Below, in pieces: positions 9,401 through 21,571 of a DNA stretch of 64,000 nucleotides (position 1 is its first letter; every line of letters begins with the position of its first letter). The notes under the pieces were generated by a model that was given only the letters and a program-made list of their open reading frames with translations, did not search any database and was not told where the DNA came from. This DNA is from Apoderus coryli. Lineage: Eukaryota; Arthropoda; Insecta; Coleoptera; Attelabidae. The stretch covers positions 35,555,902 to 35,619,901 of the forward strand of contig OU452198.1 of assembly GCA_911728435.2 (NCBI GenBank), written 5' to 3'. The translations under genes and the position numbers were made by a program.

Positions 9401-11830
9401 TCGGGAAATTACCAGAAATTCTTTGAGAACCTTGAGCGGCTTTTGATGGCACTTCCTGTCAGTGCAACTATTGTTTTGACAGGAGATTTTAACATCGATT
9501 ATAAGAAAACGGAATCTGTAGAGACCCAGTATCTTGTAAATATTTTGTCGGCTTGTGATCTAAATATGCATGTTAGTGAACCTACACGGGTTTCTAAGAC
9601 CTCGAGTAGTCTGATTGATTATGTGTGCTCAAATATTCCAGAGCATTTTATTAGTTGTGAAGTGATCCCTGTTGGTATATCTGACCATGACGGCGTATAT
9701 TGTAGGATTATGTTACCGCTTGCGGATCGTGGGGGCCGAGTCAGGTGTGGACGGATATTTAGCAGGCAGAATTACGGGAGATTCAGGACTGAGTGTGGGT
9801 GTATTGATTGGTTCGGGGTAAATTTCGCAAGTGATCCATTTGATGCTTTTCATGGGATTGTGTCTCAGGTTTTCGAGAGGTGTTTTAGGTTGGGTCCATT
9901 AAAATCTAAAAAGGGAAAGCAGTGGATAACAAAGGGAATTAGAATCTCTGGAAAAAATTTGCGTTGCTTGCATTACCTTAAAAAATATATTTATTCAACA
10001 GATCTAATAAATTATTATAGAACATATCGATCAATATATAGGAAAGTAATGAAACTATCGAAATCTAAATATTTTGATTCTCGTATCCACCATGCAAATA
10101 ATAAAACCAGGGAATATTGGTCGATAGTAAATGATCTTAGAGGTAGAAGTGCTACTCAGACTGTGGAGCCCGATGTGGACGCAAACGATCTTAATGCGTT
10201 TTATTGTTCCATTGGTAAAACGCTGACGAAATCAATTAAACCAAAGAACGACGCCTTAAGCTATATGGGAGAGCGTCTATGGGATGGTCCATTTTGTTTG
10301 TCTGCTGTGGATTTGGCGGAGATGATTGAGGTTGTTGCTGAGATCAGGAGGAGAGACTCTTGTGGAACTGATGGAATGGCGATTACAGTAATTAAAAACT
10401 TACCACTGCCTGCTCTTAGAGCCTTAATCGATGCTATAAACTTATCTTTTTTACGAGGTGTATTTCCTGCATGCCTAAAAACCGCATTGGTTATACCATT
10501 ACATAAGAGTGGTGAAACTGATAATCCATCAAATTTCCGGCCCATATCTTTACTGTCAACTTTTTCCAAAATAATCGAAAAGCTAGTCAAAAAGCGACTC
10601 CTCAGTTTTCTCAGAGCCAATAATATAATAACATCGGAGCAGTTTGGCTTCCAGAGCGCCAGGAGCACTTCGGATGCCGTATTTTCTTTTCTCGAGAATG
10701 TTTATTCCCAGCTCAATGAGAATAGAGCAGTTGCCGGAGTATTTTGCGATTTTTCAAAGGCGTTTGATTGTGTAGATCACAGCATCCTTCTCAGGAAGCT
10801 TGAGTTTTATGGTGTTAGGGGTGCACCTTTGGACTGGTTTCATTCTTATTTGACTGACCGAAGGCAACTGGTCAGGTTTGGGGGTGGTATGTCTGATGGT
10901 ATGTGTGTGCCTTGCGGAGTGCCACAGGGGTCTGTTTTGGGTCCTGTTCTTTTTCTTCTTTATATTAACGACATTACCACTATTGGACTAACGGGAAGCT
11001 TTACGCTGTTTGCGGATGATACGACACTCCTTTGGCATGATAGAGATGCTAATGTTGTCAAGGAAAACATTCGACGTGATTTGGGAAAGTTAAAGGAATG
11101 GTGCGATTCGAATTATCTCTCATTTAATTTATCAAAAACACATGTATTATCTTTTAATTTTAAGTTTGATGATTTGATATTTGAAAATAACCATATTGAT
11201 AGTCCTAATTGTGTTAAATTTTTGGGACTCCAAATTGATTTAAAGCTGAAGTTTGATGAGCATGTTAAACTGTTAGGCAGAAAGGTTTCATCTGGCTGTT
11301 ATGCTTTGAGAGTTGTGTCAGGGGCTCTTGGACTGAAAGTTGCACGAAATGTGTATTTTTCTTTAGTGGAGGCGTATCTTCGATATGGAATAGCGTTCTG
11401 GGGTACTTGTAGCCAAACTTTGTTTAAGAGTATATTTACACTGCAGAAGCGGGCTGTTCGTTATATGTGTAAGACAGATTTTACTGCAAGCTGTAGAGAA
11501 TTATTCAAAAAACATCGAATATTGACTCTTACATCACTTTTCATTTTAGAAACTGTATGTCTTATTCATAAAAATGTAAGAAGCATTAACAGCTCAGCTC
11601 CACCTAGTCACCCTTATCCCACGAGACTAGTTCAGCGGGTGCACTTGCCTATACCGAGGTCTGCCTTGGTAAAGAAATCACTCCTTTATGACAGTCGCAG
11701 AATGTACAATCATTTGCCGCCAAACTTGACGGCTGTAAAAAATCCCAAGCAATTTAGGGAGGCTGTTAAGCGCGTTCTTCTTGGGAAGGCCTATTACTCG
11801 CTGGAGGACTACTTTGCTGATGCGTGGTGA
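9377..11830 (+). CDS. LINE ORF2 remnant: endonuclease C-terminal half plus reverse transcriptase
   Basis: An 817-codon open frame. Residues about 9-110 are the C-terminal half of an apurinic-type endonuclease, with GDFNID at 36-41 and SDHDG at 102-106. A linker with Arg/Lys-rich and aromatic residues follows. The reverse transcriptase has NFRPISLLSTFSK, motif A FCDFSKAFDCVDH (catalytic Asp 458), GVPQGSVLGP and motif C FADD (Asp 547-548). The C-terminus has the LINE-type YNHLPP and ...YSLEDYF patterns. The first eight or so residues (MGKHFDWS) probably come from flanking DNA, so the ATG is not the native start. The frame has no stops and looks young, but the missing endonuclease half should make it unable to move on its own. 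Confidence 0.85.
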   Translation: MGKHFDWSSGNYQKFFENLERLLMALPVSATIVLTGDFNIDYKKTESVETQYLVNILSACDLNMHVSEPTRVSKTSSSLIDYVCSNIPEHFISCEVIPVGISDHDGVYCRIMLPLADRGGRVRCGRIFSRQNYGRFRTECGCIDWFGVNFASDPFDAFHGIVSQVFERCFRLGPLKSKKGKQWITKGIRISGKNLRCLHYLKKYIYSTDLINYYRTYRSIYRKVMKLSKSKYFDSRIHHANNKTREYWSIVNDLRGRSATQTVEPDVDANDLNAFYCSIGKTLTKSIKPKNDALSYMGERLWDGPFCLSAVDLAEMIEVVAEIRRRDSCGTDGMAITVIKNLPLPALRALIDAINLSFLRGVFPACLKTALVIPLHKSGETDNPSNFRPISLLSTFSKIIEKLVKKRLLSFLRANNIITSEQFGFQSARSTSDAVFSFLENVYSQLNENRAVAGVFCDFSKAFDCVDHSILLRKLEFYGVRGAPLDWFHSYLTDRRQLVRFGGGMSDGMCVPCGVPQGSVLGPVLFLLYINDITTIGLTGSFTLFADDTTLLWHDRDANVVKENIRRDLGKLKEWCDSNYLSFNLSKTHVLSFNFKFDDLIFENNHIDSPNCVKFLGLQIDLKLKFDEHVKLLGRKVSSGCYALRVVSGALGLKVARNVYFSLVEAYLRYGIAFWGTCSQTLFKSIFTLQKRAVRYMCKTDFTASCRELFKKHRILTLTSLFILETVCLIHKNVRSINSSAPPSHPYPTRLVQRVHLPIPRSALVKKSLLYDSRRMYNHLPPNLTAVKNPKQFREAVKRVLLGKAYYSLEDYFADAW

Positions 11831-12195
11831 TGTTTGTTTTGATTTTGTTGTGTTGATCCGCTTTTGGCTTGGTTTGATGATTTTAATGTATTATATTTTT
11901 TCTGTTCTGCTACTTGCATTTATATACATATTTATGTTGTGTTGTTATTTACATATTTTACTTCATGTTTGTTTGGGGGATTTGACATTTTACTCTTGCC
12001 TTCCTACTAACACTGACAACATAATGTAGTAGGTTTACGTATGTTTTTAAAATATTTTTGTTATATTGTGTTTTAAACGATTAATTACATAAATATGTTG
12101 TACTTGTATACGTCTTTGTTATATATTAATTTAAGTATGACTTTGTCTACAAGAACTTTTGTGATTCTTTTATGACAATAAAGTTAAAGATATAA
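9400..12195 (+). mobile_element. LINE (Jockey/CR1-like), 5'-truncated, with open reverse transcriptase frame
   Basis: The element reads from about 9400 (residues SGNYQKF, where the endonuclease is cut in half) through the reverse transcriptase and C-terminal region to an A-rich end with AATAAAG near 12178-12195. The first half of the endonuclease is missing, as expected for incomplete target-primed reverse transcription. It lies within block copy B, between cassettes that are adjacent in copies A and C. No clear target-site duplication was found by eye. Confidence 0.85.
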
Positions 12196-12639
12196 AAATG
12201 TATTATGGTAGACGATTGGCTTGTAAAAAAATCTAGAATATATTATTTGTACAAAATTTTAAAAGTCTACTTAAAAACAAATAAAAATGACAAAAGTGAG
12301 GTTATGATAAAACATAAGTATTTATCACAAACTACTTAATCAATTAGTAAAATATTGCATGATTTTACACGTAGCTGAAGTCTTCTCAGACATTATATTA
12401 ACGAAAAATTTCCACAAATTGCTAAACACTTTAAAAATCTTAGATAAATACACACACACTATTTCAAGGCTATCACTGAATGTTGCACTTGTGTTGGTTT
12501 CATCAGTGTCTGCGCATCACGTATGAGCATTTTAGGGTGGGGGTTACTATTAAATGATGCACAAGATATATTACAGTGAGAAAAAATAACAAATCATAAA
12601 AAATAGATAGTTTGCAAATTCTATTTATGACGCCCTAAA

Positions 12640-13285
12640 CTAATTTTCTGGCCCACTGTGCGCTCGCGGGGCTGGTGCTATATCGTGCAGCTCTAAATAA
12701 CTACTGTTTTGGTTTCCTTTAAAAGTCAAGAAATTATCAAGCCACCCTCGTAATATAATGCATATGTCCTGCACAAGGTACGGGCTTCACCTGTCTAATT
12801 ATTAATCACATCGAAAAACTAAAAAAAACAATAGTTATTTAGAGCTGCAGGCTGATGCACCCACTCCGTTCGAACTTACAAAGTGAAAATAACTTACACC
12901 TAATACGCTTTCCTTTGCTTATACTCCTGCATCCATTTTCCATATCAATACTACTACGCTTCACGTAGATCAAAGCACTATTTTTTCGCAAAGCAACACT
13001 TTTGGATTAAAAACGTAAGTAGCTCGACAACATTAGATATCACATATCCCATTTTTTCACATACGAGTATTATAACACATTACTATTACGCGATGGACCC
13101 GACGCGTCTACATAAAAAATAGAAAATGTAGTTAAGTATATCAATTTGATCAAGATCAAAAACTTAAGACACACACGAAAAAATAATGATCATGTATACA
13201 AAAATATCTTCTAGAAACTATAACACACCATTGCAGTTGACCGAAAGATTGTATACTGATGGAAATGTAAAATCATAAAAAAATT
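12640..13285 (-). repeat. Block copy B, second part
   Basis: Continues the unit after the interruption, matching copy A from about 2350 and 2800 to 3367 (with some deletion) and copy C up to 17850. It includes the minus-strand cassette 12900-12943: ATG at 12943, then MENGCRSISKGKRIR, running into a GTGTAAGT donor. The same short frame is intact in copy C (17459-17502) and broken by 1 nt in copy A. Confidence 0.65.
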
Positions 13286-14513
13286 GGAAATCGTATTGAA
13301 ATATATTGAAATATAATAAATTTTAAAATATTATACTTATATCCATAGGGTCTGTAAGGGTACTCATGATAGGTATTGGAAAAGTATAATCAGCACAGGT
13401 ATCAAAATTCAGGGAGTTACTAAAGTCGATAGGGGCCACGTCGCTAAAATATTTTCAAAATAATCGCATTGTAGATACATAATTTATGTATTATGTACCT
13501 AAGTCTAGCCGTTTTTGAAGCTTAGGTCTAAAATCACTTTTGAAGGTCGACCAAAAAACGTTATTTGTCCTTATACAGAAATTTTAAATACCTATCAATG
13601 TGCATGAAGATTCTTGTATAGAGGTTTGTTTAACCTGCATTCGTAACATCTCTTGTTACTATTTTTTAAACGGTGTGGTCTCAAAAAAAAAGATTAAAAA
13701 TTAAATTAAAAAAAAACAGTCAAAATTCAATTTTTTAAAATGCAACCTATGTGTTTTGGTAATTTTATCTAATTTGACATTAAAAATAAAGAATTTTATT
13801 AGATATCGAAAATGCGTAGGTTTCGAAATTTTCACAAGGTCACATTTTTGTTTACAACTGACCTAGTCATCTATGAAAATACAAGGAGAAATTTAAATAA
13901 AATGTTAAACTCGAAAAACTTTAGGATATGACGAAAGTAAACTGTTAGAAGAGAGTTTGCAGATTTAATTTTTATTCATTTTTTTCTAATTTAATTTCAA
14001 CTTGATTAAATTTTGAACTAAAATATATCAAAAAACTTCTTGATGTAACCTATTTGTTTTTTTTATTAAAGTAGTTGCGGAACATCAAAAGCGGAAGTAG
14101 ACACCCTAAATCAATTTTAAGCACTTCTTAAAAAAGACTGGTGCCCATAAGGCACGAATAGCTTTCCATACAAAAATACATCTTCATCCTTATTCTTCTT
14201 AATAATTAATAAGGGCATACGATATTACGGGGCTTCAGCACTTGTTGATTAATAAAAGAATGCAAAAAAATATATTTGTATTTGCTAAGAGTTTTCCTGT
14301 TTTTTTTTAACTGTCTGTATTCTGTTTTAGGAGAAACAGGGTTACGTTCCCAATAGTTGTCATTTCTGCTATAGTTTTTATAATTACATAAAGTATGTCG
14401 CTTAATGTTATTATAAAAGTGTATTATTTTGTTTTTTAAAATCTTTTTTTTGTGATGACACGTATTGGAAAATAAAGTTATTTATTATTAATAAAATATA
14501 AAATCAAACTAAC

Positions 14514-14670
14514 CTGCAATAAGCAAAAATATTTGAGTGTCTAGATTTATTTCGGGTTGTAACAGTATCGCTGTTGGTTGTTTCTTCGCAAGTTTTGCTT
14601 TTTTTCATCAACATTTCCATTGTTTGGAATGAATTACATTATTGCTATACTCGTTACAGGAAAACTCCAT
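14514..14670 (-). CDS. Exon-like cassette with conserved 35-codon frame, copy C
   Basis: Acceptor CTTTTCCAG above 14670, ATG at 14620, GTTAGT donor below 14514. The ATG-to-donor length is again 107 nt although the untranslated part upstream of the ATG is 11 nt shorter than in copy A. It differs from copy A by an Arg-to-Lys change near residue 7. That the open part keeps its length while the upstream part does not is the main reason to suspect coding. Confidence 0.4.
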
Positions 14671-16460
14671 CTGGAAAAGCAATTGGTTTTAATTTGAACA
14701 GTCAATACAAAATTATTTATTAACCAACCTGTTTAAAGTAAATGACGTTTGAGAATTCCTAAATTGGTTTTGTGACTTTGTGATGTTCATTATATCGATC
14801 AATATAATCTGAGAGTTGATTAAGGCTGCTCTATGGAAATGCTAATACTTGTCTCTTTTAATAATGTAAAATCAAATTCCAATTATTAAAATTATAATTC
14901 CACATGGGAATGGACTACTTTTTCAAATTACTTCTATCTTTATTGAAATTTATTTATGATTAGGTAAGTTTTAATTTGAAATCCGGTGATAAAAGCAGAC
15001 TTAAATTTTTAAAATATTTGTGATATTAAAGTTGTGTGTAAACATAACCAAAAATGAGTTTAAAACGACATGGTTTTGTTGAACTTAATTAAAATATTTT
15101 GAAAGAAATTTTGATTTTATTACTTCAAAAAAAGTGCAGCCTTAAATAAAGTTCTTCCTATTGATTACTGTAGTATATTATCTGTCTGCCATGGTTCTGA
15201 AATACTTTTGCTCGAGAGCACTTCTGCAAAAAAAAGTTAAATTATTATAAATAAGTTGAACACACACACGTATATGTTATTTGCATGGACAACTTGGATA
15301 TTTTTTAAATAGTTTAGAAGAAAATATAAAAATGTTATAAATAATAATCAGATGTGAGCAGCTATTAATTTTTCGTGGGATAACTGTTATTTCTAACAGG
15401 ATGATTTTAAAAAAATTCCATTTCTAATCTACAAATATTTTTCAATTGACTTACACCTCAAAATCGTCGAATATGCTTCAAAACCAGGAGCCATGTTGCA
15501 ATTGTCCAATTGAAATCTTGATATTTTCGTTTCTTCCGATACTACAATCACGAGTCGAGCTACTTTTTAATTTAACGACTTCGAAAATCGCAATTGCCAC
15601 CTCAAAAACTCACAAAAGTCCACAGTTCCGAGGAGCAAATAACACTTTAATATTTACGCGTTACGTTGTATGTTTTTAAAATATCTGTAACAAAGAAAGT
15701 ATTGTTTAGTTATCAACTTAAGCAGATTATTTTTTGTTTTATTTTTGAATATACATTATGTCAAATATTAATGAATTTATTTGAGGAGTACATACCATGT
15801 GACTAAGCACTTCTGCATTAAACTCCACTCCTCCATTCCATTCCATGCTTAACCTTAACTAAACTAGGGCCTATGGGCACTCCTGAAATGTACAAAAAAA
15901 TTGTTTTAGTAATTTATACAGTCATTTAAAAGTAAGTTATAAATAAAGTCAGTTTAAGACATGGGTTTTGTGACAAGTATTTACAACTACTTTTAGAAAT
16001 TAGGAACAGGATTTAAATTTAAATATGTTGATCTAATCAAGCAAAACTATGAATCAAAAAATATTTTCAGTATAACTCGCTCGCGGGGCTGGTGAATTGT
16101 CCTGCAGCTCTAAAAAAACTCCTTTTTTGGATTTTTTTTCTTACATGATCAATAAGTAGACTATTATAAACATAACTAGCTGTGGACTCCAGCAAAATCA
16201 TAAGATTTCAGGGAAATTTTGTTGGATATACTAATAAATAAATAATCATAAAAGTTTATAATTTATAACTGAAATATAAAATAGGCTATATTATGCAGAC
16301 TACATACGAATTTCATATGCTCTCGTTATTTCATATATTATACGAATAACTTTTCAACGCATTTTAATTACCAAAAAGTTTGCAAGACAAAGAAAATTAA
16401 TGATGATGTTAGCATATTAAAAAATTGCTATTTACCAACATTTTTTAATACGAACCAAAT

Positions 16461-17205
16461 GGCAGTTGACATACTGAAACCAATCAGTCCAACTTGCCAA
16501 AATCCATGGAATGGTATTAGACGATCGAAGATTTAAAGTGCGTGAATTGGCTGAGAGGCTGTAGGCATGTCAACTGAGTGGGTATATCCCATTTTTGGCA
16601 TGAATATTTGGATATGAAAAAGCTATACATGCTGTGTGTGCCACGATTGCCACGATTGCTCACAATCGGCCATAAACACAACGAGCTCCTGTACCGTTTC
16701 GTTACCGTAGATGAGACATTGGTCCATCACACCATACTAGAGATCAAGCAACAATTGAAACAGTAGGTTTCTACGGGTGAGCCTGCACAGAAGAAGACTG
16801 AGATGGTTCTGTCGGTCAAAAAAGTCGTGGCCACAGTTTTCTGAAATTCACGCGGTGTCATTCATATCGATCGCCTTGAAAATGGTAAAATCAATGAATA
16901 TTATACACAGCTGTTGGACATATTTGACACTGTTGTAAAGTATTTGGTGAATAAAAAAGTGTTGTGTGACGCATACGTGTGTAGTCACCACAGCAAAAAT
17001 TCATCAATTGGTCTACGAACTGCTACTCTATTCTCCAGATTTAGCCCACAAGACTTATTCCTGTTTCCAAATCTAAAGAAACGGCTGGGTTGTAGAAGAC
17101 TCGGATCGATTTTAAAGGTCATCATCGAAACAAACGCTAATTTTGGGGAATTTGATTATGAAGAAAGAATAAAATACGTTGGTCTAAATGTATCGAGCTA
17201 AAAGA
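16461..17205 (+). pseudogene. Decayed mariner transposase (irritans-like)
   Basis: Fragments in different frames match the usual order of a mariner transposase. VDETLVHH...EIKQQLKQ (about 16700-16766) is the first catalytic block. KKTEMVLSVKKVVATVF with a stop, then RGVIHIDRLENGK and EYYTQLLDIFDT, follow. Finally SPQDLFLFPNLKKRLGCRR (about 17040-17100) lies near the third catalytic block, whose SPDLAP motif is mutated. Frameshifts and stops are frequent, so no product is expected. It splits block copy C between the words ATGGCA and GATGTAGAAAAAC, which are adjacent in copy A. Confidence 0.8.
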
Positions 17206-17850
17206 CGATGTAGAAAAACAAAATAATTTTTTACAAAGAAAAAAATATAAAAAAGTTTCCTTTAAAAGTCAAGAAATTATCAAACCACCCTCGTGTAATA
17301 TAATGCATATCTCCGCAATAAAGTACGGGCTTGGCCTGTCTAATTATTATTCGCATCGAAAAAATTCGAAAAAAGTAGTTATTTCGTGCTGCAGGCTGAT
17401 GTAGCCACTTTGTTCGCCCTTAAAAAGTTATCAATACTAAAATCAAAATAACTTACACCTAATACGCTTTCCTTTGCTTATACTCCTGCATCCATTTTCC
17501 ATACCAATACTACTACGCTGCACGTAGATCAAAGCACTATTTTTTTCGCAAAGGAACACTTTTAAATTAAAAACGTAAGTAGCTCGACAAAAGTATAAAT
17601 CAGATAACGCACTTTTTCACATATTATAACACATTACTATTACGCGATGGACCCGACGACGACGCGACGGTGATAAATATCTGCGAAATAAAAAAATAAA
17701 TAAAATGTAATTAAATCAATTTGATCAAGATCAAAAACTTAAGACACCCTATTATAACATACGGTGTCTATTATATAATAATTATCCACGCACCCAAAAA
17801 TATATTTTAAAACTATAACACATCCTCACACTTCAACGAAAGACTCTGTA

Positions 17851-19340
17851 CTGAACAAAATAATATAATAAACTTATTGAAATATAATACGCAAAAAACA
17901 AAAATCGATATCTCACTGTGCCACAAAAACATAAAAAAGTATATAGTTCTACTGTGTTCTATAAAATATTTTAGACTAGTACAAATATAAAAACAAAACA
18001 AAAAACAGAGAAAAACTTTACAGATAGTGTAAACAACTGAGTAATCATTCGAGACACTATGTTTCTGTAAAATATCATATTTGAATAAAATTTTAAAATA
18101 TTAACTTATATTTCTCTATAGATCTCTGCAGGAGTAATCACTATAGGTATTGACAGTTATGAAAATTTAGGGGCACTAAAGTCGTTAGGTTAAAGATAAT
18201 CGCATTTTTCCGGTGATACGGGAGTTGATGTTAACTTGCTTATTTTAGATAGAACACCCTATATATTATTACCGATCAACTTGATTACATTTTAAACTAA
18301 AATACATCAAAAACTTCTTGATGTAACCTGTATGGTTTTTACTAAAATAGTTTTAAAAAAGGATTGTATTCCATAATCCGTAAAAAAATACACAGCATGT
18401 GGAGGTGAACACATTCTATAAATTTTAAACAAGTCTTATACAAAATTGGTACCCCTGAAGTATTAATAGCTTTCCGTACGTAAATATATCTTTAAATTAA
18501 TTTTTGTTAATAATTCAAGTATCTACGCAAGAACGCACTGTTTTTTCTTAATATGCGGGGTCTTGCTATATTCGACCTACAATGTTCTACTACAGAAAGC
18601 ATACATATGCAGAAAAAATATTTAAAGGAGTTTTTGAATTATGGAAAATTTTCGATTTTAAATTTGAACCTTTAACACCCTGTATCTAGACAACTAAGCC
18701 TTTGATTTTTTAATAAAATTTACATTTACTACATTTTAATGCCGGTAAAACCAGAAAATGCCGGAAGTTTAAAAAATTTCACTTATTTCTATGTCAGCAT
18801 TAAATTTCAAAACCTGTTGTATCTAAAACGGCAGCATTGTGCTTATTTATTTGTGTTTGTAAAAATTACTCCTGCACGCCACTGAGAATGACCCACTTTT
18901 AAAAAAACTCCACATACTCCCTTTGGAAGTAATTTTAGGTCCAGTTTCATATTTTGTTAAATAATTCTATCAATTTATTTCGATTTTAACATAGTTTTTA
19001 TATTTTAGCCACCATTTTAAAACCATTTGGACACTATTTTTTTTAGAAATGAAGTTTGGTAGAAACTATGTTTACGATTTATCTTGGATTACGGCGCAAG
19101 TTAGACACAATAAAGATTATGATTATTATTAATGGGACACCCTGTATTTCATCATTGCTTTTTTTTGAAATTTTTAGAAAAACGTTGTCTTCCATAATCC
19201 ATAAAAAATACACAAAATGTCAGTCAAAATTTTAAAGTGGAAGTGGACACCTTGGATAAATTTTAAACAAGTCTTAAAAAATAATTGGTACCCCTGACAC
19301 AGGAATAGCTTTCCGTACGTAAATATATGTTTATATTTAG
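17851..19340 (+). repeat. Dispersed repeat family R, decayed copies
   Basis: No gene seen. From about 18290 the sequence belongs to a repeat family marked by CTAGACAACTAAGCC, TTTAATGCCGGTAAAACC, a 'cacgccactga' word and 'attattaatgggacaccctgt'. Relatives occur at about 20040-20610, 30420-31060 and, inverted, 33000-33780. The CACCCTGTAT/ATACAGGGTG words are typical ends of Tc1/mariner miniature elements, but clean boundaries could not be fixed. Confidence 0.45.
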
Positions 19341-19356
19341 GTGTTTAAATGAATGA

Positions 19357-19683
19357 ATGAATCTCCACAAGATAAATTTAATAGAAACTATCGGCCATAC
19401 ATGTTTCGGGACTAGACCAGTCCCATCATCATTTGTACAAACAAATAGTTAATCTTAAAACTTTATTGGAAAACAAGCAAAATATGATATACAAAAAGAA
19501 AATTAGATCAAAAATATGTAATTGTAGGGTATTATAGGGTGACTTCGATATAAATTTAATGGAATATTGTATGTCTTAGCGTTGTGTTTGTACGATTGTT
19601 GACATGCCACTGATGATGGGACTGGTCTAGTCCCGCAACATGTATGACCGATAGTTTCTATTAAATTTATCTTGTGGAGATTC
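19357..19683. repeat. Head-to-head hammerhead-like repeat (inverted pair)
   Basis: Reads GAATCTCCACAAGATAAATT at 19357 and its reverse complement up to 19683. The arms are about 75 nt with a 180-nt unrelated centre. Each arm holds a CTGATGA-type motif: minus strand 19393-19436, where the first C is replaced by A, and plus strand 19604-19650, where GAAAC has become GCAAC. Each core is mutated, but at a different position, so the two point to a common intact ancestor. Confidence 0.6.
19604..19650 (+). other. Hammerhead-ribozyme-like motif
   Basis: CTGATGA at 19610-19616 is followed by a stem-loop (GGGAC, loop, GTCCC), then GCAAC (GAAAC in relatives) and the palindrome ACATGT. One extra base sits between CTGATGA and the stem. 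In the canonical fold the bases after the cleavage position should pair with those just before CTGATGA. Here TGAC faces GCCA, with one mismatch. Confidence 0.4.
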
Positions 19684-21570
19684 GACTTTCATTTAAATAC
19701 TAAAATTGCAACTCCACTTAAGAATGGACTATTTTTTCAAATTATGTTTATATTTATTTTTGTTAGTAATCTTTTAATAATATCCAAAAAGACGTTCTTA
19801 AAAACTAAAAATAAAATGGTTTTAACACACATTTTTGGACAATTTAAGTTTAAATAGAATAACAATTTTAATAAATTTTTGTTGTTTGTCTTTTAGAGCG
19901 GTGTCGCATTACGAAAAAGCAAGTTTTGTCTGCTGCGCGTTTGTGAACTACCCTGTATAATTGAAAATATTTCTGGATTGTACATCTTTCCAGTGCCAAA
20001 AAGTTTTGTAGAGGATTTTTTTGCCTATCGATATCCACCCTGTATGTCTATAATATGAATTTAAAAAGAGTAAAAGTCCAAACTGGAAAAATTGTCATTG
20101 TTAATAAAACTAACGTCTACTACATTTCAATGCCGGTAAATCGAAAAAATTCGGGATGTTTAAAAAAAAATTTCACTTAATTCTTCACATACTTAATATG
20201 TTTCTTTGAGCTTTGTTGTATTAAGTATATTTGGTAATATTTTAGCATTACATTTCGAAATATGTTGTATCATGTTGTGTGCTACTTGATTTGTGTTTGT
20301 AAAACTTGCTTCACACGCCACTGATAATGACACTCTTTTAAAAAAATCGATATACTATCTATATACACGGATTTGGAGGTTATATCAGGTCCAGATTAAA
20401 TACTTCTATTAATTTATTTCGATTTTAACATAGTTTTCAAATTTTAGCCCCCATTTTAAAACCTTTCTGGACGCCTTTTGGACACTGATTTATTTGAAAA
20501 TAATTGAAGGTAGGTATAAACGAAGTTTCACATACATCCTGCATTTGCGCGCAAGCCTGACACAATAAATATTATGATTATTATTAATGGGACACCCTGT
20601 ATATAATAATAAATCAAAAAAAATAAAATAAAAAATATATAATGTCATCGTTTGTTTAGATTTTTTTTTCTAATAATGGCCAACATTTTGAGTGTTAACA
20701 TTAGCTTTGTTTTGTTTATTTTTTGTCTTCATGATAATGTCCCTGATTTATAACAATGCGTCAATTAATTATCATTGTCTCTTTTCAGTGACCTAAAGCC
20801 TAATTAGCAAACACTAAATTTAGTGGTGAAAATATGGTTTGTAGTTATTCTGACTGATTTTGACTAAATAGACGCATTTTGCATATTATGGATTTGTCAA
20901 GAGAAGAAAAATGGAAACAAGTCATGACATAATATTTAAGTTAATAAAAAATAATACGTAAAATTCCCTCTAATTTTGATTAAAATTATTTTTAGCTAAC
21001 TTTAAGAGCAGCGGAAATATCAAAGAAAATGGCAAAAAATGAAAATCACTGTGTCAAGTAAAGTATCTGCCCGTTTTGTTAAACAAAATTTATTTAAGTA
21101 AATAATAATACTTGAAAAATGGGGCATTTATAAAAGTAAAAGAGATCTACTTTATTTTTTCCGGACTTTACTCTTGAGAGCCCTCAGTTCTTCTGTCAAT
21201 CGGGCAAGATAAATTTCATCACAATACATTTAGGGCACAACATAATTAAATAATTTTTCGGTGAAGAAAGACACTACTACTAGCCGGAACGTTCAATTGT
21301 TAATGGCGATATGCTTAGGGCAAATTCTTGCGATGTAGGTATAAGGATTATGTAGAACATGTGTCAAAGGAACATAGAAATTTGAATATGTGAAATATTA
21401 AGCAAAGTATCATTTTAGTATGAAATGCAAAATATTAATTATAAAAGAAAACAAAACATAGTGATAATTATCGTTCACCCTGTATAAAAGAAACTCATCA
21501 CGTTAGCTTCAAGAAAAATAGTACTTGACTTGTCACTCAGTTTTTCTCTATCTATTACCGGTTAGGCTGT
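19684..21570. other. Repeat-rich stretch without gene
   Basis: No supported coding region. 20040-20610 is a diverged relative of repeat family R (AATGCCGGTAAA near 20130, 'attattaatgggacaccctgtat' near 20580). 20640-21560 looks single-copy within this window, with no open frame worth reporting. Confidence 0.3.
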
Positions 21571-21571
21571 A

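Larger units (their letters stand above)
13613..17850 (-). repeat. Block copy C, the most complete copy
   Basis: Matches copy A from its first bases (GTATAGAGGTTTGTTTAACC at about 13617 and 7) to about 3367. Carries cassettes 14514-14670, 15130-15234, 15457-15684, 15796-15882 and 17459-17502 on the minus strand. It is interrupted by a decayed mariner at about 16461-17205, which is absent from copy A at the homologous point near 2737. Small indels distinguish the copies throughout. Confidence 0.75.

Noticed and set aside
9377..12195. Target-site duplication of the LINE in block B
   Set aside because: No matching direct repeat was found by eye at the 5' truncation point and the A-rich tail.
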